From: Bugula neritina
Lineage: Eukaryota; Bryozoa; Gymnolaemata; Cheilostomatida; Bugulidae
Reading direction: 5' to 3'
Length of the DNA stretch: 64,000 bases
Assembly: GCA_964035545.1 (NCBI GenBank)
Contig: OZ037766.1
Span: forward strand, 33,511,672 to 33,575,671
Part shown: positions 43,191 through 56,280 of the stretch, in pieces
Position numbering within the stretch: the stretch's first letter is position 1
How the letters are laid out: the number at the start of each line of letters is the position of its first letter
The notes under the pieces: model-generated
Databases searched by the model: none
The model's input: the letters and a program-made list of their open reading frames with translations, nothing else
What the model was told of the DNA's origin: nothing
Program-made: the position numbers and the translations under genes

Positions 43191-44447
43191 ATATTTCTAA
43201 ACATTTATAGTTCTCAATAATTTAAACGTATACTGAAAATACATCAAACTTGAATATTTGGTAAATAATAGTAAGAGAAGTAGAGGCTATGATATAACAA
43301 CAGAAAACAATTACAGGACTGGAGAAAATAATGAGTTGAAATAACACATACCACGGACAGATACAGATGAGGCTTACAGGGATGGGAAGAATAACACAGA
43401 GAGAAAAAGAGTACAGGTTGCTGTTCCTCTACACATCTTGTAAAACAAAAAATAGCATATAAACTTGTTCAAAATACAATAGAAAAACGGAAGCATGAGT
43501 TATGGCAATAGAAACATAACCTGTAGAAATTTTTCCTCCAAACTGACACTCAACACTATGTTAATACTGTATAGGAGTATATGTTATATCTAAAGTTTCT
43601 AACTGGTTAAATGATTGAACCAACATCAAAATTCTCTACTCATGTATATAATACAGATGTATGATATAAAGTAGGAAATCTAGTAAAGCAATGAGTCTTG
43701 TGAAACAACTTACAGAGAAGTAAAATGCTATATCGGTTTAGCTTGAGTTCAACTATAATTGTTAATTCTTGAAAATACAACTTGATGAAAAATTTGAAAC
43801 TGTTTACTTGTTGAATTGTGATTAAATGCAAATTTGTGAACAATTCTATAGATATATAAATAGCTTCACCAAGGAGACATGTTATACTTAATAAGTATTA
43901 CCTCCATATAGCTCTTACAGCTGACACATGCCAAGAATAATCTAGAATGAAATTGTCCAACTTTACACCCAATTGGTTGGTTGTCTAGTAGATGACCATG
44001 TGACCATCACACCAGTTACTGTAATAATAAAGTAGTTTATAATTATGTGGTATTGCATATGATGAAAAACAATGAAATAAATATAAAAATCTAAATACAG
44101 CTCATTTATTACAACAGCAGTAGGAAAAGCCAAAAAAATGAGAAATGGAAAAATACAAAACAATCATATTTAATCTTGAAGATTAATCATTACTCAAATA
44201 AGTAGAAGAGTGTCATCATGCTCAATTAAGTTAAAATATGATTTGTTGAAAGAGCCATAACCTGATAAATGATAAAGCTTATAGCAAATATACCTGATTG
44301 TTACCAGCAAGCTAAACATAGTTACCAAGTGAGAACAAAATACTTCCCTAGTCTGGAGGCTGCTGAGTCACAATAAACTGATCAAACTATTCTTACTGAT
44401 AGAGCAGACAATTTGAAAGTGTGAGCCTTTGAATATCCTAAAGAAAA

Positions 44448-44615
44448 CAACTACCTCATCATATTCCAAGAAACTGAGAGAAGACAACTACATAATGAAA
44501 ATTTAGGAAAACAAAAGAAGACAACTTCGCAATGGAACTTCGGGAAAACAAGAGAAGACAACTACATGATGAAACTTTAGGAAAAGACAACTACATTAGG
44601 AACAAGCAGCAAGTT
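44448..44615. repeat. About 37-bp degenerate repeat, four units; related to 56025-56195
   Basis: Units share AGAAGACAACTACAT or AGAAGACAACTTCGC with AATGGAACTT and GGAAAACAA. A homologous ladder lies at 56025-56195. The shared word GAGAAGACAACTTCTACAT also occurs inside block D, so the ladder may derive from an exon-like block. Confidence 0.75.
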
Positions 44616-46392
44616 GAACGAATTCCTATTAGAAAAGTTGGCAGAGAATAAAATTATAACCTCACGTGAAACAGTATGGTACATTATTGATTATAACCAA
44701 AGATACACTATAGAATAAATACATCTACATACATATGTGGATTTAAATTTATAGAATGTGGTTGAAAACCACAAGTTTTCTTTATAAATAACTAGAATAG
44801 TCAGAATGTGACACAACATTATAAACATCATAGTTTGGAATGTTTTACAATATTGGAGAAGATGTTAAATATTAGAAGAAATTATAAATCGGAAAACAAC
44901 ATCAGTAGATTAAAACACTGAAGGGAGCTAACCTAAAAAATACTGAGTAGAAACAAACAACAGCTTTCACACTGATGAGAAACTGTCAACAGTCTGAAAT
45001 AGCAAAAGTGACAACTAAGAGCCACAGAGGCAGCATTATCTAAGGGACTTTCAACATGCATCACAAAACATGCTAAATAAACTGAAAGAAATGAATCAAC
45101 ATATTATAGACTGTTGAAACAAAAAAAATTAACTAAGCAGAATCGGAAGGAACAGAATGCATGGGGAGGCAGCAGCAGCTGTTAACAGACAATATTAGTA
45201 GCTTGAATATGCACCAACTAATAGATATAGGAGTAATGGCCTAGTAATACTAGACATACTAGGTAAATTATGCATGCAGATCATATATAATAACGGTGGT
45301 AACCTTTTACTATACTGTAATCGGTGTTAGTAATGACAATAAATTATGCATATTATAATAATTACAAAATAAAATGCCTAACCCAAAATTTTAAAATGAA
45401 AGCCCGACTTCGTTTTCTTACCACAAGCAAACATAGCACTATGTAAACTTATATTATTTAATAAGAGGTTTTCACACAGCTAGCAATAAATTGACAAAAT
45501 AACAAATATGATTGAAGAGTGCTCATTTAGTTGGAATGAGGTTTGCTGCTAGCATTTACAGGAAACAGCTTAAACAACTTCGAAATCAAATAAATTGCTT
45601 ATTGATGGTGTTCAACAGAGGTAATGACTTTATTAACAAGAAAGTAAAATCCTAAAATAAAATCCCAATAATGTGCTGATTTCTCATCTCTTCAGTCAAA
45701 TTTTGTATTGACATTCAGACAAACAAGGATAAGATGCATATATTTTCACTTCTACTCAGCTCATATTCTCCTGGCTATATGTTCCAACACACTACTAAAA
45801 ATTTAGACATGCGAAAGATTATAACCAGCTAACCTCACACTGCCAATAGAGTAGTATGCAGTTCACCTCAGTCTGAAAATAGCTCAGGTCAAGTAGAGAT
45901 CAAACAACTCCAACTAATACCAAACCATCCAGAAGGAATATTATGAAGCAGCAATCAGTAACCTGTAAGTGAAACAAACCAGCACTGAGTCTGAGTCACT
46001 CAGGTTGCAGACGCATCTAAAGCAAATGAAGCTGTAAAGGTATATATATGGCATCTTTCCATATGGAGCTAGGGTAAGGTTGGCAAGAACTTTTACAATA
46101 TGCTGTTTCAACTTTTATTAGAAACATGTTTGGCAATTATTGAATCAAATAAACAAATAAAACTCTTAAAACAAAATAAAATGACAGAAAAGCAGCCATG
46201 TGTTACAATAATGCTAATCAACAGTAGATTTCATAGCTAATAGGAGCAGATATAGGTCAACTGATTTTACTTCACAGCCGTGCACTGGAAGTTTTACTAA
46301 TTCCAAGAGTTGGTAGTGAAGGTTAGACAACTTCAACTTAATGAAAGGAAAAGTGAATATTGTTGCAATAAGCAATTCACTTAGACACAAAC
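44616..46392. other. Intergenic or intronic sequence of the duplicated cluster
   Basis: No gene is visible. From about 45380 the sequence belongs to the segmental duplication with 39000 on. Between 44620 and 45370 I see only AT-rich unique sequence. Confidence 0.5.
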
Positions 46393-46964
46393 CTGAACCG
46401 ATGAAAACTTTCATTGAATCAAACACAGAGAGAAGACAACTTCTACATCGCATCTCATGGATTTAAAACCAGTCTTGATAGCAAGGGAACTTTTATCTGC
46501 ATGTGGTTGAACACGACTACAAAACAGACAATAAATATTCTAAACTACCTTAATATATAAAACATTTTATTTTAATTTGCTAATAGTAATTGTTTGCAGA
46601 GCTGCGATACTAGTCTACTGACTACAAGTGATTAACTTAAACAAATTCACAAGACTTGGAGTTAACAAGACTAAAATAATAAATAAACCACAACATTGTT
46701 ACTACCACTTCAAACAGAAATAGATATACATGAATTATGGACATCAGTTATCAAGAAGAATACAAGAAGCACAAGATAATTCTTCCAATACATCGTGTAA
46801 AACTAGTAAAATTGAAACCACAGAGAAAATTATTGTAAATAATAAATACCTAATTATAACCAAGATGGGGCTCACAGAACTGACCACAGTTGACTAGGTC
46901 ACATCTTCCTGGTGTAGACCATATGTTCTCTAATGTGTGAATATCTGAGCTGCTCGCAGACATT
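46393..46964 (-). pseudogene. Exon-like blocks C-D, third copy set
   Basis: C lies at 46964-46861 (104 bp) and D at 46496-46393 (104 bp), with minus-strand acceptors (TTTTTTAG, CACATGCAG) and donors (GTTATA, GTTTGTG after GGTTCAG). In the frame open in the 49.2- and 53.0-kb C copies, this C contains TGA codons; another frame reads MSASSSDIHTLENIWSTPG onward but does not phase with neighbouring blocks. A and B copies are absent. Confidence 0.45.
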
Positions 46965-47609
46965 CTAAAAAACAACACACATTTGACAAATTGAAGTTGT
47001 TGAATAAATGATGACAGACATGTATGAGACAAATTATAGACTGTAGAATCTAGAGTATGGGAAATTTGTATCATGATAAAATCAACTTAGTCTACAGAAC
47101 CAGAAAAGACACTTCTTTGAATCAGAAACTTTTTCAGTTGAAACAACGTAAACTGAATATTCCACTTTTTAATTTCAAGGAATGATTATGACTATAATAT
47201 GAGTATGTAACTGAAATAAAGTCAAACAAATTGAATTATTGGGTAGGAGTTAAAATTTATTGCACAGTTATGGCTATTTTGAAAAGAAAAGCTGATTTCA
47301 ATTATGAGCCACACAGTACAGAGCAGCAAATCAATGAATTAAAATCATAAGCTTGTACCTGTGGTGAGCAAAGCAACAGCCGCACTATTACAGAAAGGTC
47401 ATTGTAAAATGTTAGTGTAAATATTTGTGCGAAGTTTAATACTCCTGCAGGGGGGTTGATATAGAATTACAAAAATTATGTCTAATGATCATATATCACA
47501 ACAAAATACCGTAATTATTAAAACGGCATTATAATAATATATAAATTAACCATCCCTTCAGTGTGGATAACAATTAATTAAGGCAAGCAGATAAAATCAA
47601 GCTGAAGAC

Positions 47610-48772
47610 AGGTCTACTGTAAAATGAAAAATTTATAGAACGAAAATGAAAAAAAAACTGTAAACACTGAAATAAAAATAAAATATGATACAAGCAAAAA
47701 TGGCTTGGCATATTATATAATTAATGGTACAGCAGCACCAATATTATGCCTAGACAAGAAATTATCCCAAAGGATAAATTTTCAATAAACTAAAGAAATG
47801 AGCACTGAGTCACTGCATCAACTATTAGCTAGAAAAACTTACATGGAACTAAAAGCAGTATAACAGCTAGGGTGCTAAAATGTATAGCTCACTATTTGTA
47901 GTATTACTAACATTATTATTCTTAGTATTGATTTTGTGGTTTAGCTCAACAAACCAGAGGAGAACAGGGTAGAATTGTTACCTTGAAATCAAGCCAATTT
48001 AAAGCCAAGCTAAATTGAGATTTATTATATAAGCCTTGCAGCTGCATTTCCTCAATTGAGTGCTTTAAATATTTGTTTTTGGAAATTTTTTAAAAGTTCT
48101 TAAACTTGTTCATTGAGCTAAAACATATAAAACACTATAAATTAAGCTCATGAATTACAACCATGTTCAGTACCAGTGAGATGCACAGAATAAAAAGTGT
48201 CTATCATTGAAACTGTAATTAAATCAAGTTTATGTTGATAATCGAATAAAATTTGTTCAATTAAACAATTCATTTATAATTTTTATTATAAATCTTTAGT
48301 GAAAACATGTAACAAAGGGCAAAAAACTGGGTGAAATCATCCGCAACTACCCTCTGTAAACATATAATAATATGAGCCACGCCCCCTACCGATAAGTAGC
48401 ATAATGGTGGACAACGCCCTAAAATCGCCGCTCTCATATCAATCATATCTGGGGTGAGGTTGACAAGAGCTTTTACAATAGGCTGTTTTAACTTTTATTA
48501 GAAACATATTTGGCAATTTTTGAATGAAATTAACAGCTACAACTTTTAAAACAAAATAAAACGACAGAAAAACAGCCATGTGTTACGGTAGTGTTAATCA
48601 ACAGTGGATTTCATAGCTAATAGGAGCAGATATAGGTCAACTGAGTTCACCTAACTGCCTAGCACTGGAAGTTTTACTAATTCCAAGTGTTGGTAGTGAA
48701 GGTTAGACAACACAAACTTAATGAAAGGAAGAGTAAATATTGTTGCAGTAAGCAATTAATTTAGACGCAAAC
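47610..48772. other. Cluster spacer, no gene seen
   Basis: AT-rich. The part from 48040 to about 48470 is homologous to 51885-52290 and contains only the right end of the inverted-repeat element described at 51455-52275. Confidence 0.5.
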
Positions 48773-50625
48773 CTGAACTGATGAAAAGTTTTGATGAATG
48801 AAACACAGAGAGAAGACAACTTCTACATGTCGGCTTGTGAGCATCTCACAGATATAAAACTGGTCTTGATATCAAGGTATAGCTTCTATCTGCATGTGGT
48901 TAAACACAACTACAAAACAGACAAGAAATATTCTAAACTACCTCAATAAATAAAACATTTTATTTTAATTAGCTAATATAGTAAATGTTTGCAGAGCTGG
49001 GATACTAGTCACAAGATGTCGAGTTAACAAGACTAAAATAATAAATAAAACATTACTTTTTCACTATTAAAGATGAAATAGATAAACATAAATTATGGAC
49101 ATCAGTTATAAAAAAGAATACAGAAAGTACAAGATAATTAATTCCTAATATTCTGTTAAATTGGTAAAATCAAAAACACAGAGCTAATTATCATAAATAA
49201 TAAATACCTAATTATAACCAAGATGGGGCTCTCAGAACTGACCACAGTTGGCTAGATCCTATCTTCCTGGTGTAGACCATATGTTCTCTAATGTGTGAAT
49301 ATCTGAGCTGCTTGGAGACATTCTAAAAAATGAACACATTCGATGAATTAAAATTGTTGAATAAATGATGACAAAACATGTATGAGACAACTTACAGACT
49401 GTAAAATCTAGAGTATTGGAAATTTACATGGTGATAAATTTTTATTATGATAAAATCAGCATAGTCTACAGAACCAGGAGAGAAACTTCTTTGAATCAGA
49501 AACACAACTTGTTTTAGTTGAAGCAGCTTAAACTGAATATTCCACTTTAACTTTTGAATTTCGATCCATGATTATGACCATGATGAGTATGTAACTGAAA
49601 TAAAGTCAAACGAATTAAATCATTGGGCAACAGTTAAACTTTATTATACTGGTAAGGCTGTAGTGAAAAAAATTAAAACATGTGATTTCAATTATACTAT
49701 TATTCTCAGTATTGATTTTGTATAGTTCAGTTCAACAGACCAGAGAAGAACAGGGTAGAAGTTGTGTTGAAATTAAGCTAATTTGAAGCTAAGCTAAATT
49801 GAAATTCATTATACGCCTTGCAGTTGTATTAACTCAAATGACTGCAGAATCAAATTGATAAAAAATGAGTGGCAGCTTATAAATTGAATAAAATATTCAA
49901 TTTGAATTCTAAGCCTATGAATGAATACAGATTAACAAACAGTTTACTAAAGACGGTACAAAATTATTAAATGACGTGCTAAATAAAGGATTACTTTGGT
50001 AAGATGACCAAACAGTTTCAGTTGCTGGACCAGTCAGTTTGAAGGGCAACTTAGTAACGACAGTGCAGAAATTGGCAGAAATTGAACAGGTGAGCTAGAA
50101 AAACTGCTTGTTCGAGAAGCTATTCAGGTAAATGATGAAAATAAATGTTGCAACTTGTGATTTGACTTTTGGAACTTTTATGGAGCTTCATCATCCTTCT
50201 AACCATTCACCATTAAATCACTAATTTCTCTTATCGTATGCAACTAGATATTAGCATGAGGTTAGGGACCTAAAGAAAAAGGACAGGGCTGTGCATGCAC
50301 TTGCTTAGTCCTAACTCTGACTACTGGTTGCAGGTAAACATTCAACTACTTGTTTGAAATGTGTTGGGGGAGGTCATGGTCATGAATTACTAGACATTCT
50401 GTATAGCATTAAGTTTACTATAATATGTGTATACTGTCACTGTATGCCTGATGAAATAACTTTTATGGACATCGATTTTAAATAGCAGGAATTTGGGATA
50501 AGGTAACTTTAGAAAATAAAGATTTAAAATAAAACATACCACGGACAGATCAAGATGAGGCTTACAGGGATAGGAAGAATAACACACAGAGAAAAAGAGT
50601 ACAGGTTGCTGTTCCTCTGCCCATT
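48773..50625 (-). pseudogene. Exon-like blocks B-C-D, second copy set
   Basis: Minus-strand order: B 50625-50540 (86 bp), C 49322-49219 (104 bp) and D 48889-48773 (117 bp). Acceptors and donors are intact (B: GTATTACAG and GTATGTTTTA). C is open across its length as QLRYSHIREHMVYTRKIGSS and beyond. D is open for most of its length in one frame (EMLTSRHVEVVFSLCFIHQ) but begins out of phase with C. No A copy precedes B, so this set is partial. Confidence 0.5.
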
Positions 50626-51454
50626 CTGTAATACAAAAAAATAGTAAATAAACTTGTTCAAAATACACTAGAAAAAAGGAAGCAATAGAAACATAACCTG
50701 TAGAGTTTTTTCTATCAAATTGACAAATTTACTAGTAAATTCCAAGCATTCAGAAAACACTCAACACTATGTTAACTCTGTAGAAGTATATATTATATCT
50801 AAAGTTTCTAAGTGGTTAAATGATTGAACCAACATCAAAACTTTCTACCCATATATAATACAGATGTGTGATATAAATAGGAAATCTAGTAATGTAATGA
50901 GTCTTGTGAAACAGTATAAATTTACAGCTCTAAAACCCACGTCGCAAACCAACAATTGAAAGAATCAAGACAGAAATTTACAATAAAAGTAGCTTTAAAA
51001 CAATAAAATTTAGTTGAAGCATGAAACACCAGTTTTAGAGAATATAGAAAATAAGTATATTGTATAATGCATACTACGAGAGACTTTGACAAAATTACGC
51101 TGTACATGCCACAGTTAGCCCTAATTTGCTAATAATTCAAAAATGCAACATCCAGCAGCATGACTGAAACTGAAAACTTGGACATGCGAAAGTAATAACC
51201 GGCTAACCTCACACTGCAAATAGAGTAGTATGCAGTTCACCTCAGTCTGAAAATAGTTCAGGTCAAGCAAAGATCAAACAACTCCAACTAATACCAAACC
51301 AACCAGAAGGAATATTATGAAGCAGCAATCAGTAACCTGTAAGTGAAACAAACCAACACTGGGTTTGAGCCAGAAAAGTTTCAGACATATCTAAAACAAA
51401 TAAAGTTGCAAAGATATGTAAATGATATCTTCATACGAAGCTAGGGTGGGGCAA

Positions 51455-52275
51455 AGGTGATCTATATGAGAGTGGCGACTTTAGGGAATCATGGGGACAT
51501 CATTATGCAGAATTCTGAGCTGCGAGTTTATATAAGTTAAAAAGGGAAAATTTTGTCACTTTTTTATTTCATTATTATTTCTATTTTATGTGTACATTTT
51601 TAATTTTACTTATTGCTATAGTTTTTAAACACATTCTTTATGCATATAAAATTAAAAGCAAGTTTAAAACTCGCTCACTAATAATTATGCACGTGTAGCT
51701 TAATATATTGACAATAGAAAGCCCAAAGTTATTCAATTTAATTTTAAATAGCATGATTCTTAGGATGAGGAAATTTATTTGAATTAAATTCTTAAAAATT
51801 ATCATTATTTGAACTATTTTAAAAAGTTTTATCTAATACTAAGCTCACACCTTTTAAGCCATAAAAACAATCATTAAATAATTCATTGAGTGCTTTAAAT
51901 ATTTTTTTTGTTTTTGGAATTTTTTTAAAAGTTCTTAAACTTGTTTTTTGAGTTAAAACATATAAAACACTATAAATTAAGCTGATGAATTACAACCGTG
52001 TTCAGTGCCAGTAAGCTGCACAGAATAAAACGTGTCCATGATTGAAACTGTAATTAAATCAAGTTTCTGTTGATAATCAAATAAAAATTGTTGAATTCAT
52101 TATAATTTTTATCATAAATCTTTAGGGAAAACATGCAAAACAGGACCAAAAACTCAGTGAAATTATCACGCAACAATCCACTGTAATTATATAATAATAT
52201 GAGGCACACCTCCTACCAATAAGTAGCATAATGGTAGACAACGCCCTAAAATTGCCACTCTCATATTGATCATCT
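51455..52275. mobile_element. Inverted-repeat transposable element (MITE-like), about 0.8 kb
   Basis: Left end GATCTATATGAGAGTGGCGA then CTTTAGGG; the complement of the right end (about 52235-52273) reads GATCAATATGAGAGTGGCAA then TTTTAGGG. Similarity continues inward to CATTATGC, giving inverted termini of about 50 bp. The interior is AT-rich and noncoding. Only the right half is present in the paralogous copy ending near 48465. No target-site duplication was resolved, so the superfamily is open. Confidence 0.6.
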
Positions 52276-52599
52276 CAGGGCTGAGGCTGACAAGAGCTTT
52301 TACAATAGGCTGTTTTAACTTTTATTAGAAACATGTTTGGCAATTTTTGAATGATATTAACAGCTACAACTTTTAAAACAAAATAAAACCACAGAAAAGC
52401 AGCTATGTGTTACGGTAGTGTTAATCAACAGTGGATTTCATAGCTAATAGGAGCAGATATAGGTCAACTGAGTTCACCTAACTGCCTAGCACTGGAAGTT
52501 TTACTAATTCCAAGGGTTGGTAGTAAAGGTTAGACAACTTTAACTTAATGAAAGGAAGAGTTAATATTGTTGCAATAAGCAATTCATTTAAACACACAC

Positions 52600-55500
52600 C
52601 TGAACGGATGAAAAGTTTTGTTGAATCAAACACAGAGAAAACAACTTCTACATGTCGGCTTGTGAGCATCTCATGGATATAAAACGGGTCTTGATGGCAA
52701 GGTGACTTCTATCTGCATGTGGTTAAACACAACTACAAAACAGACAATAAATTTTCTAAAATACCTTGATATATAAAACATTTCATTTTAATTTGCTAAT
52801 AGTAAATGTTTGCAGATCGAGCTGATTAACTTGAACAATTCCACGGGACTTGGAGTTAACAAGACTAAAATTATGAATAAAAGATAACATTTTTACTACT
52901 TCAAACAGAAATAGATAAACATGAATTATGGACATTAGAATACAAGAAGTACAAAATAATGATTTGCCTAACATCATTTAAAATTGGTAAAATTGAAAAC
53001 GGAGAGAATTATCGTAAATAATAAATACCTAATTATAACCAACATGGGGCTCTCAAAACTGACCACAGTTGGCTAGGTCCTATCTTCCTGGTGAAAACCA
53101 TATGTTCTCTAATGTGTGAATATCTGAGCTGCTCGGAGTGATTCTAAAAAAAAACAAAACACATTTGATAAATTAAAATTGTTGAATAAATGATGACAGA
53201 TACATATGAGACATCTCATAGGTTCTAAAATCTAGAGTATTGAAAATTGTATCATGATAGAATCAACATAGTCTACAGAACCAGGAAAGAAACTTCTTTG
53301 AACAAGAAATATAACTTGTTTTTTTATAGTTACAGCAGTTTAAACTGAATTTATTCCACTTAAACTTTTTAATTTCGAACCATGATTATGACCATGATGA
53401 GTATGTAACTAAAATAAAGTCAAACAAAATAAATCATTCAGCATAAGTTGAACGTTACTATAGCGAGAAAAAAATTAAAATATTAGATTTCAATTATACT
53501 ATTATTCTTAGTATTGATCTTGTAGTTCAGTTCAACAGACCAGAGTAGAACAGGGTAAAAGTTACGTCAAAGTCAAGCCAATTTGAAGCTAAGCTAAATT
53601 GAAATTTATTATAACTATAATTATAAGCCTTGCAGTTGCATTTACTCAAATGACTGCAGTATCAAATTGACTAGAAATGGGTAGCAGTCTATCAATTAAA
53701 TAAAATATGCAATGTGAAATCCAAGCCTATGAATAAATACAGATCAACAATCAGTAAACTAAAAGATAACGTTGATAAAAAGTTATTAAATGACATGCTA
53801 AACAAAGGTTTACCTTGGTAAGATGACCAAACAATTTCAGTTGCACGACCATTCACTATGAAGAGTAACTTACTATAATGACCGTGCAGCAGACGTGCTC
53901 AGTGATCCGTAACCAATCATTGCTCAGTCGTCTGTAACTGACCACGTGATTATTGGGGCATGCGCTATATCTCATGACTCACTTCCAATGGTGTTACCAT
54001 TGAACTATAACTATAAGGTTATTGTTTCAGTTCAGTGGGTGTTACCAAATCAGCGATTTGTATGCAGCAAAAAGATCAATACTAATTTTAGTGCCTCAGA
54101 TTCTATGGGGCCTCAAGTTTCAGAATATAATGAAGGGAAAACAGAGATGTAGCAATCAAATACTTTTAAAAATTTGTCCTCTTTATGCAGCATTATCAAT
54201 CATGTTTAGGGCAAAATAAACAGGAAAAGATATCACTATGCTAAATTAACCATCAAGAAAAGAAACACAAATTAATGACCCAAAAAAACACAAAGAAATT
54301 GAACAGGTGAGCTGAAGAAACTGTTGTTTAATTCTAAAAGCTATTCAGGTAAATGATGAAAATGAGTGTTGCAACTTGGAATTTGACTTTTGCAATTTTT
54401 ATGGAGCTTCATCGTCCTTCTAACCATTCACCATTAAATCACTAATTTCTGTTATTGAATGCAACTTATAGATATTAGCATGAGGTTAGGGACCTAAAGA
54501 AAGAGGCCAGGGCTGTGCATGCACTTGCTTACTCCCAACTTTGACTACTGGTTGCAGGTAAACATTCAACTAGTTGTTTGAAATAAGTTGGGACAGGTCA
54601 CGGTCACGAATTACTAGACAATCTGTACAGCATTAAGTTTATTATAAGATGTGTGTACTGTTACTGCCTGATAAAATAACATTAATCCATAATTTTAAAT
54701 AGCATGATATTTAGGATTAGGGAATTTTTCGCTTATATAAAGCAATCTCATATTTCTAAACACTTGTAATTCTCAATAATTTAAACAGATGTTGAAAATA
54801 CATCAAACTTGAATATTGTTAAATAATAGTAAGAGAAGAAGAGGCTATGATATAACAACAGAGAGCGAAGAAAGGACTAGAAAACAAAGGTTTAAAATAA
54901 TACATACCAAGAGCAGATAGAGATGAGGCTTACCGAGATGAAAAGAATAACACAGAGAGAAAAAGAGTACAGGTTGCTGTTCCTCTGCCCATCCTGTAAC
55001 ACAAAAAGTAGTAAATAAACTTGTTCAAAATACAATAGAAAGAAGGAAGCATGAATTATGGCAATAGAAACCTAACCTGTATAATTTTTTCCTCCAAACT
55101 GACAAATTAATAAGTAGATTCCAAGCATTCAGAAAACACTCAACACTATGTTAACACTGTAGAAGTATATATTATATATAAAGTTTCTAACTGGTTAAAT
55201 GATCGAACCGACATCCACATTCTCTACTCATGCATATGATACAGATGTATGATATAAGTTATAGGAAATCTAGTAACGTAATGAGTCTTGTGAAACAACT
55301 TACACAGAAGTAAAATACTATATCAGTTTAACTTGAGTTCAAATATAATTAGTAATTTTTGAAAATACAACTTGATGAAAAGTTTGAAACTATTTACTTG
55401 TTGAATTGTGATTAAATGAAAATTTGTGAACAATTCTATAGATAAATAGCTTCATCAAGGAGACATGTTATACTTAATAAGAATTACCTCCATATATAGC

Positions 55501-55606
55501 TCTTACAGCTGACACATGCCAAGAATAATCTAGAATGACTTTGTCCAACTTTACACCCAATTGGTTGGCTGTCAAGTAGCTGACCATGTGACCATCACAC
55601 CAGTTG
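52600..55606 (-). CDS. Unrecognised minus-strand gene: exon-like blocks A-B-C-D, best-preserved set
   Basis: Minus-strand blocks: A 55606-55488, B 54993-54908, C 53143-53040 and D 52712-52600, each with good borders (acceptors TCTTACAG, GTTACAG, TTTTTTTAG, CACATGCAG; donors GTAATT, GTATGT, GTTATA, GTGTGT). A, B and C join in one frame with matching phases: A gives NWCDGHMVSYLTANQLGVKL..., B WAEEQQPVLFFSLCYSF..., C QLRYSHIREHMVFTRKIGPS.... Joining C to D gives TGA at once, so the frame would end there, or the transcript is noncoding. No start exon was found upstream and no known domain is recognised. It may be a spliced noncoding RNA or a decaying gene. Confidence 0.4.
53144..54907. other. Intron-like spacer between blocks B and C
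   Basis: No other gene is supportable. The short plus-strand frames at 53946-54219 have no recognisable features. Confidence 0.5.
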
Positions 55607-56024
55607 CTGTAAGAGTAAAGTAGTCTATAATTATGTGGTATTGCATATGATGAAAAACAATGAAATAAACATAAAATTATAAATTTATACAGCTCATTTA
55701 TTACAACAGCAGTAGAAAAAGCAAAAAAAAAGAAATGGAGAAATACAAAAAAATCAAATTTAATCTTGAAGATTAATCATTACTCAAATAAATAGAAGAG
55801 TGTCATCATGCTTAATTAAGTTGAAATATGATTTGTTGAAAGAGCCATAACCTAATAAATAATAAAGCTAGCAAATATACCTCATTGTTACCAGCAAGCT
55901 GAAAATAGTTACCAAGTAAGAACAAAATACTTCCCTAGTCTGAAGGCTGCAGAGTCACAATAAACTGATCAAACTATTCTTGCTGACAGAGCAGACAATT
56001 TGAAAGTGTGAGCCTTTGAATATC

Positions 56025-56195
56025 CTAGAGAAGACAACTACCTCATCATATTCCAAGAAATTGAGAGAAGACAATTATATAATGGAACTGTAAGAAAATA
56101 GGAGAAGACAACTACATTATGAAAGTTTAGGAAAACAAAAGAAGATAACTTCATAATGGAACTTCAAGAAAACAAGAGAAGACAACTACATTAAG
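56025..56195. repeat. About 37-bp degenerate repeat, four units
   Basis: This is the counterpart of the ladder at 44448-44615. Units contain GAGAAGACAACTACATTA, AATGGAACT and GAAAAC. The surrounding sequence (about 55490-56280) is colinear with 43900-44680. Confidence 0.75.
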
Positions 56196-56280
56196 AGCAA
56201 GCAGCAAGCTGAACAAATCTCTATTAGCAGAGTTGGTTGATAATAAAATTATAACATCACGTGAAACAATATGGTGCATT

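Larger units (their letters stand above)
39847..44018 (-). pseudogene. Exon-like blocks A-B-B-C-D, decayed copy set
   Basis: In minus-strand order: A 44018-43902, B 43436-43352, B 42638-42553, C 40421-40315 and D 39950-39847. Each has AG and GT borders matching the other sets. A is interrupted by TAG. The first B is one base short with an altered acceptor. C has a 3-bp in-frame insertion and a TGA. D lacks about 9 bp relative to the 52.6-kb copy. A hAT-like MITE sits upstream of C at 40513-41034. Whether any copy is expressed cannot be told from the sequence. Confidence 0.5.

Noticed and set aside
42553-54993. Block B as the PSMB7 exon containing MGSGSLAAMAV
   Set aside because: One frame gives MGRGTAT, which resembles it only in two glycines and the start Met, and that frame stops at TAA in all copies. 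The pseudogene already has its own, better match near 36805.
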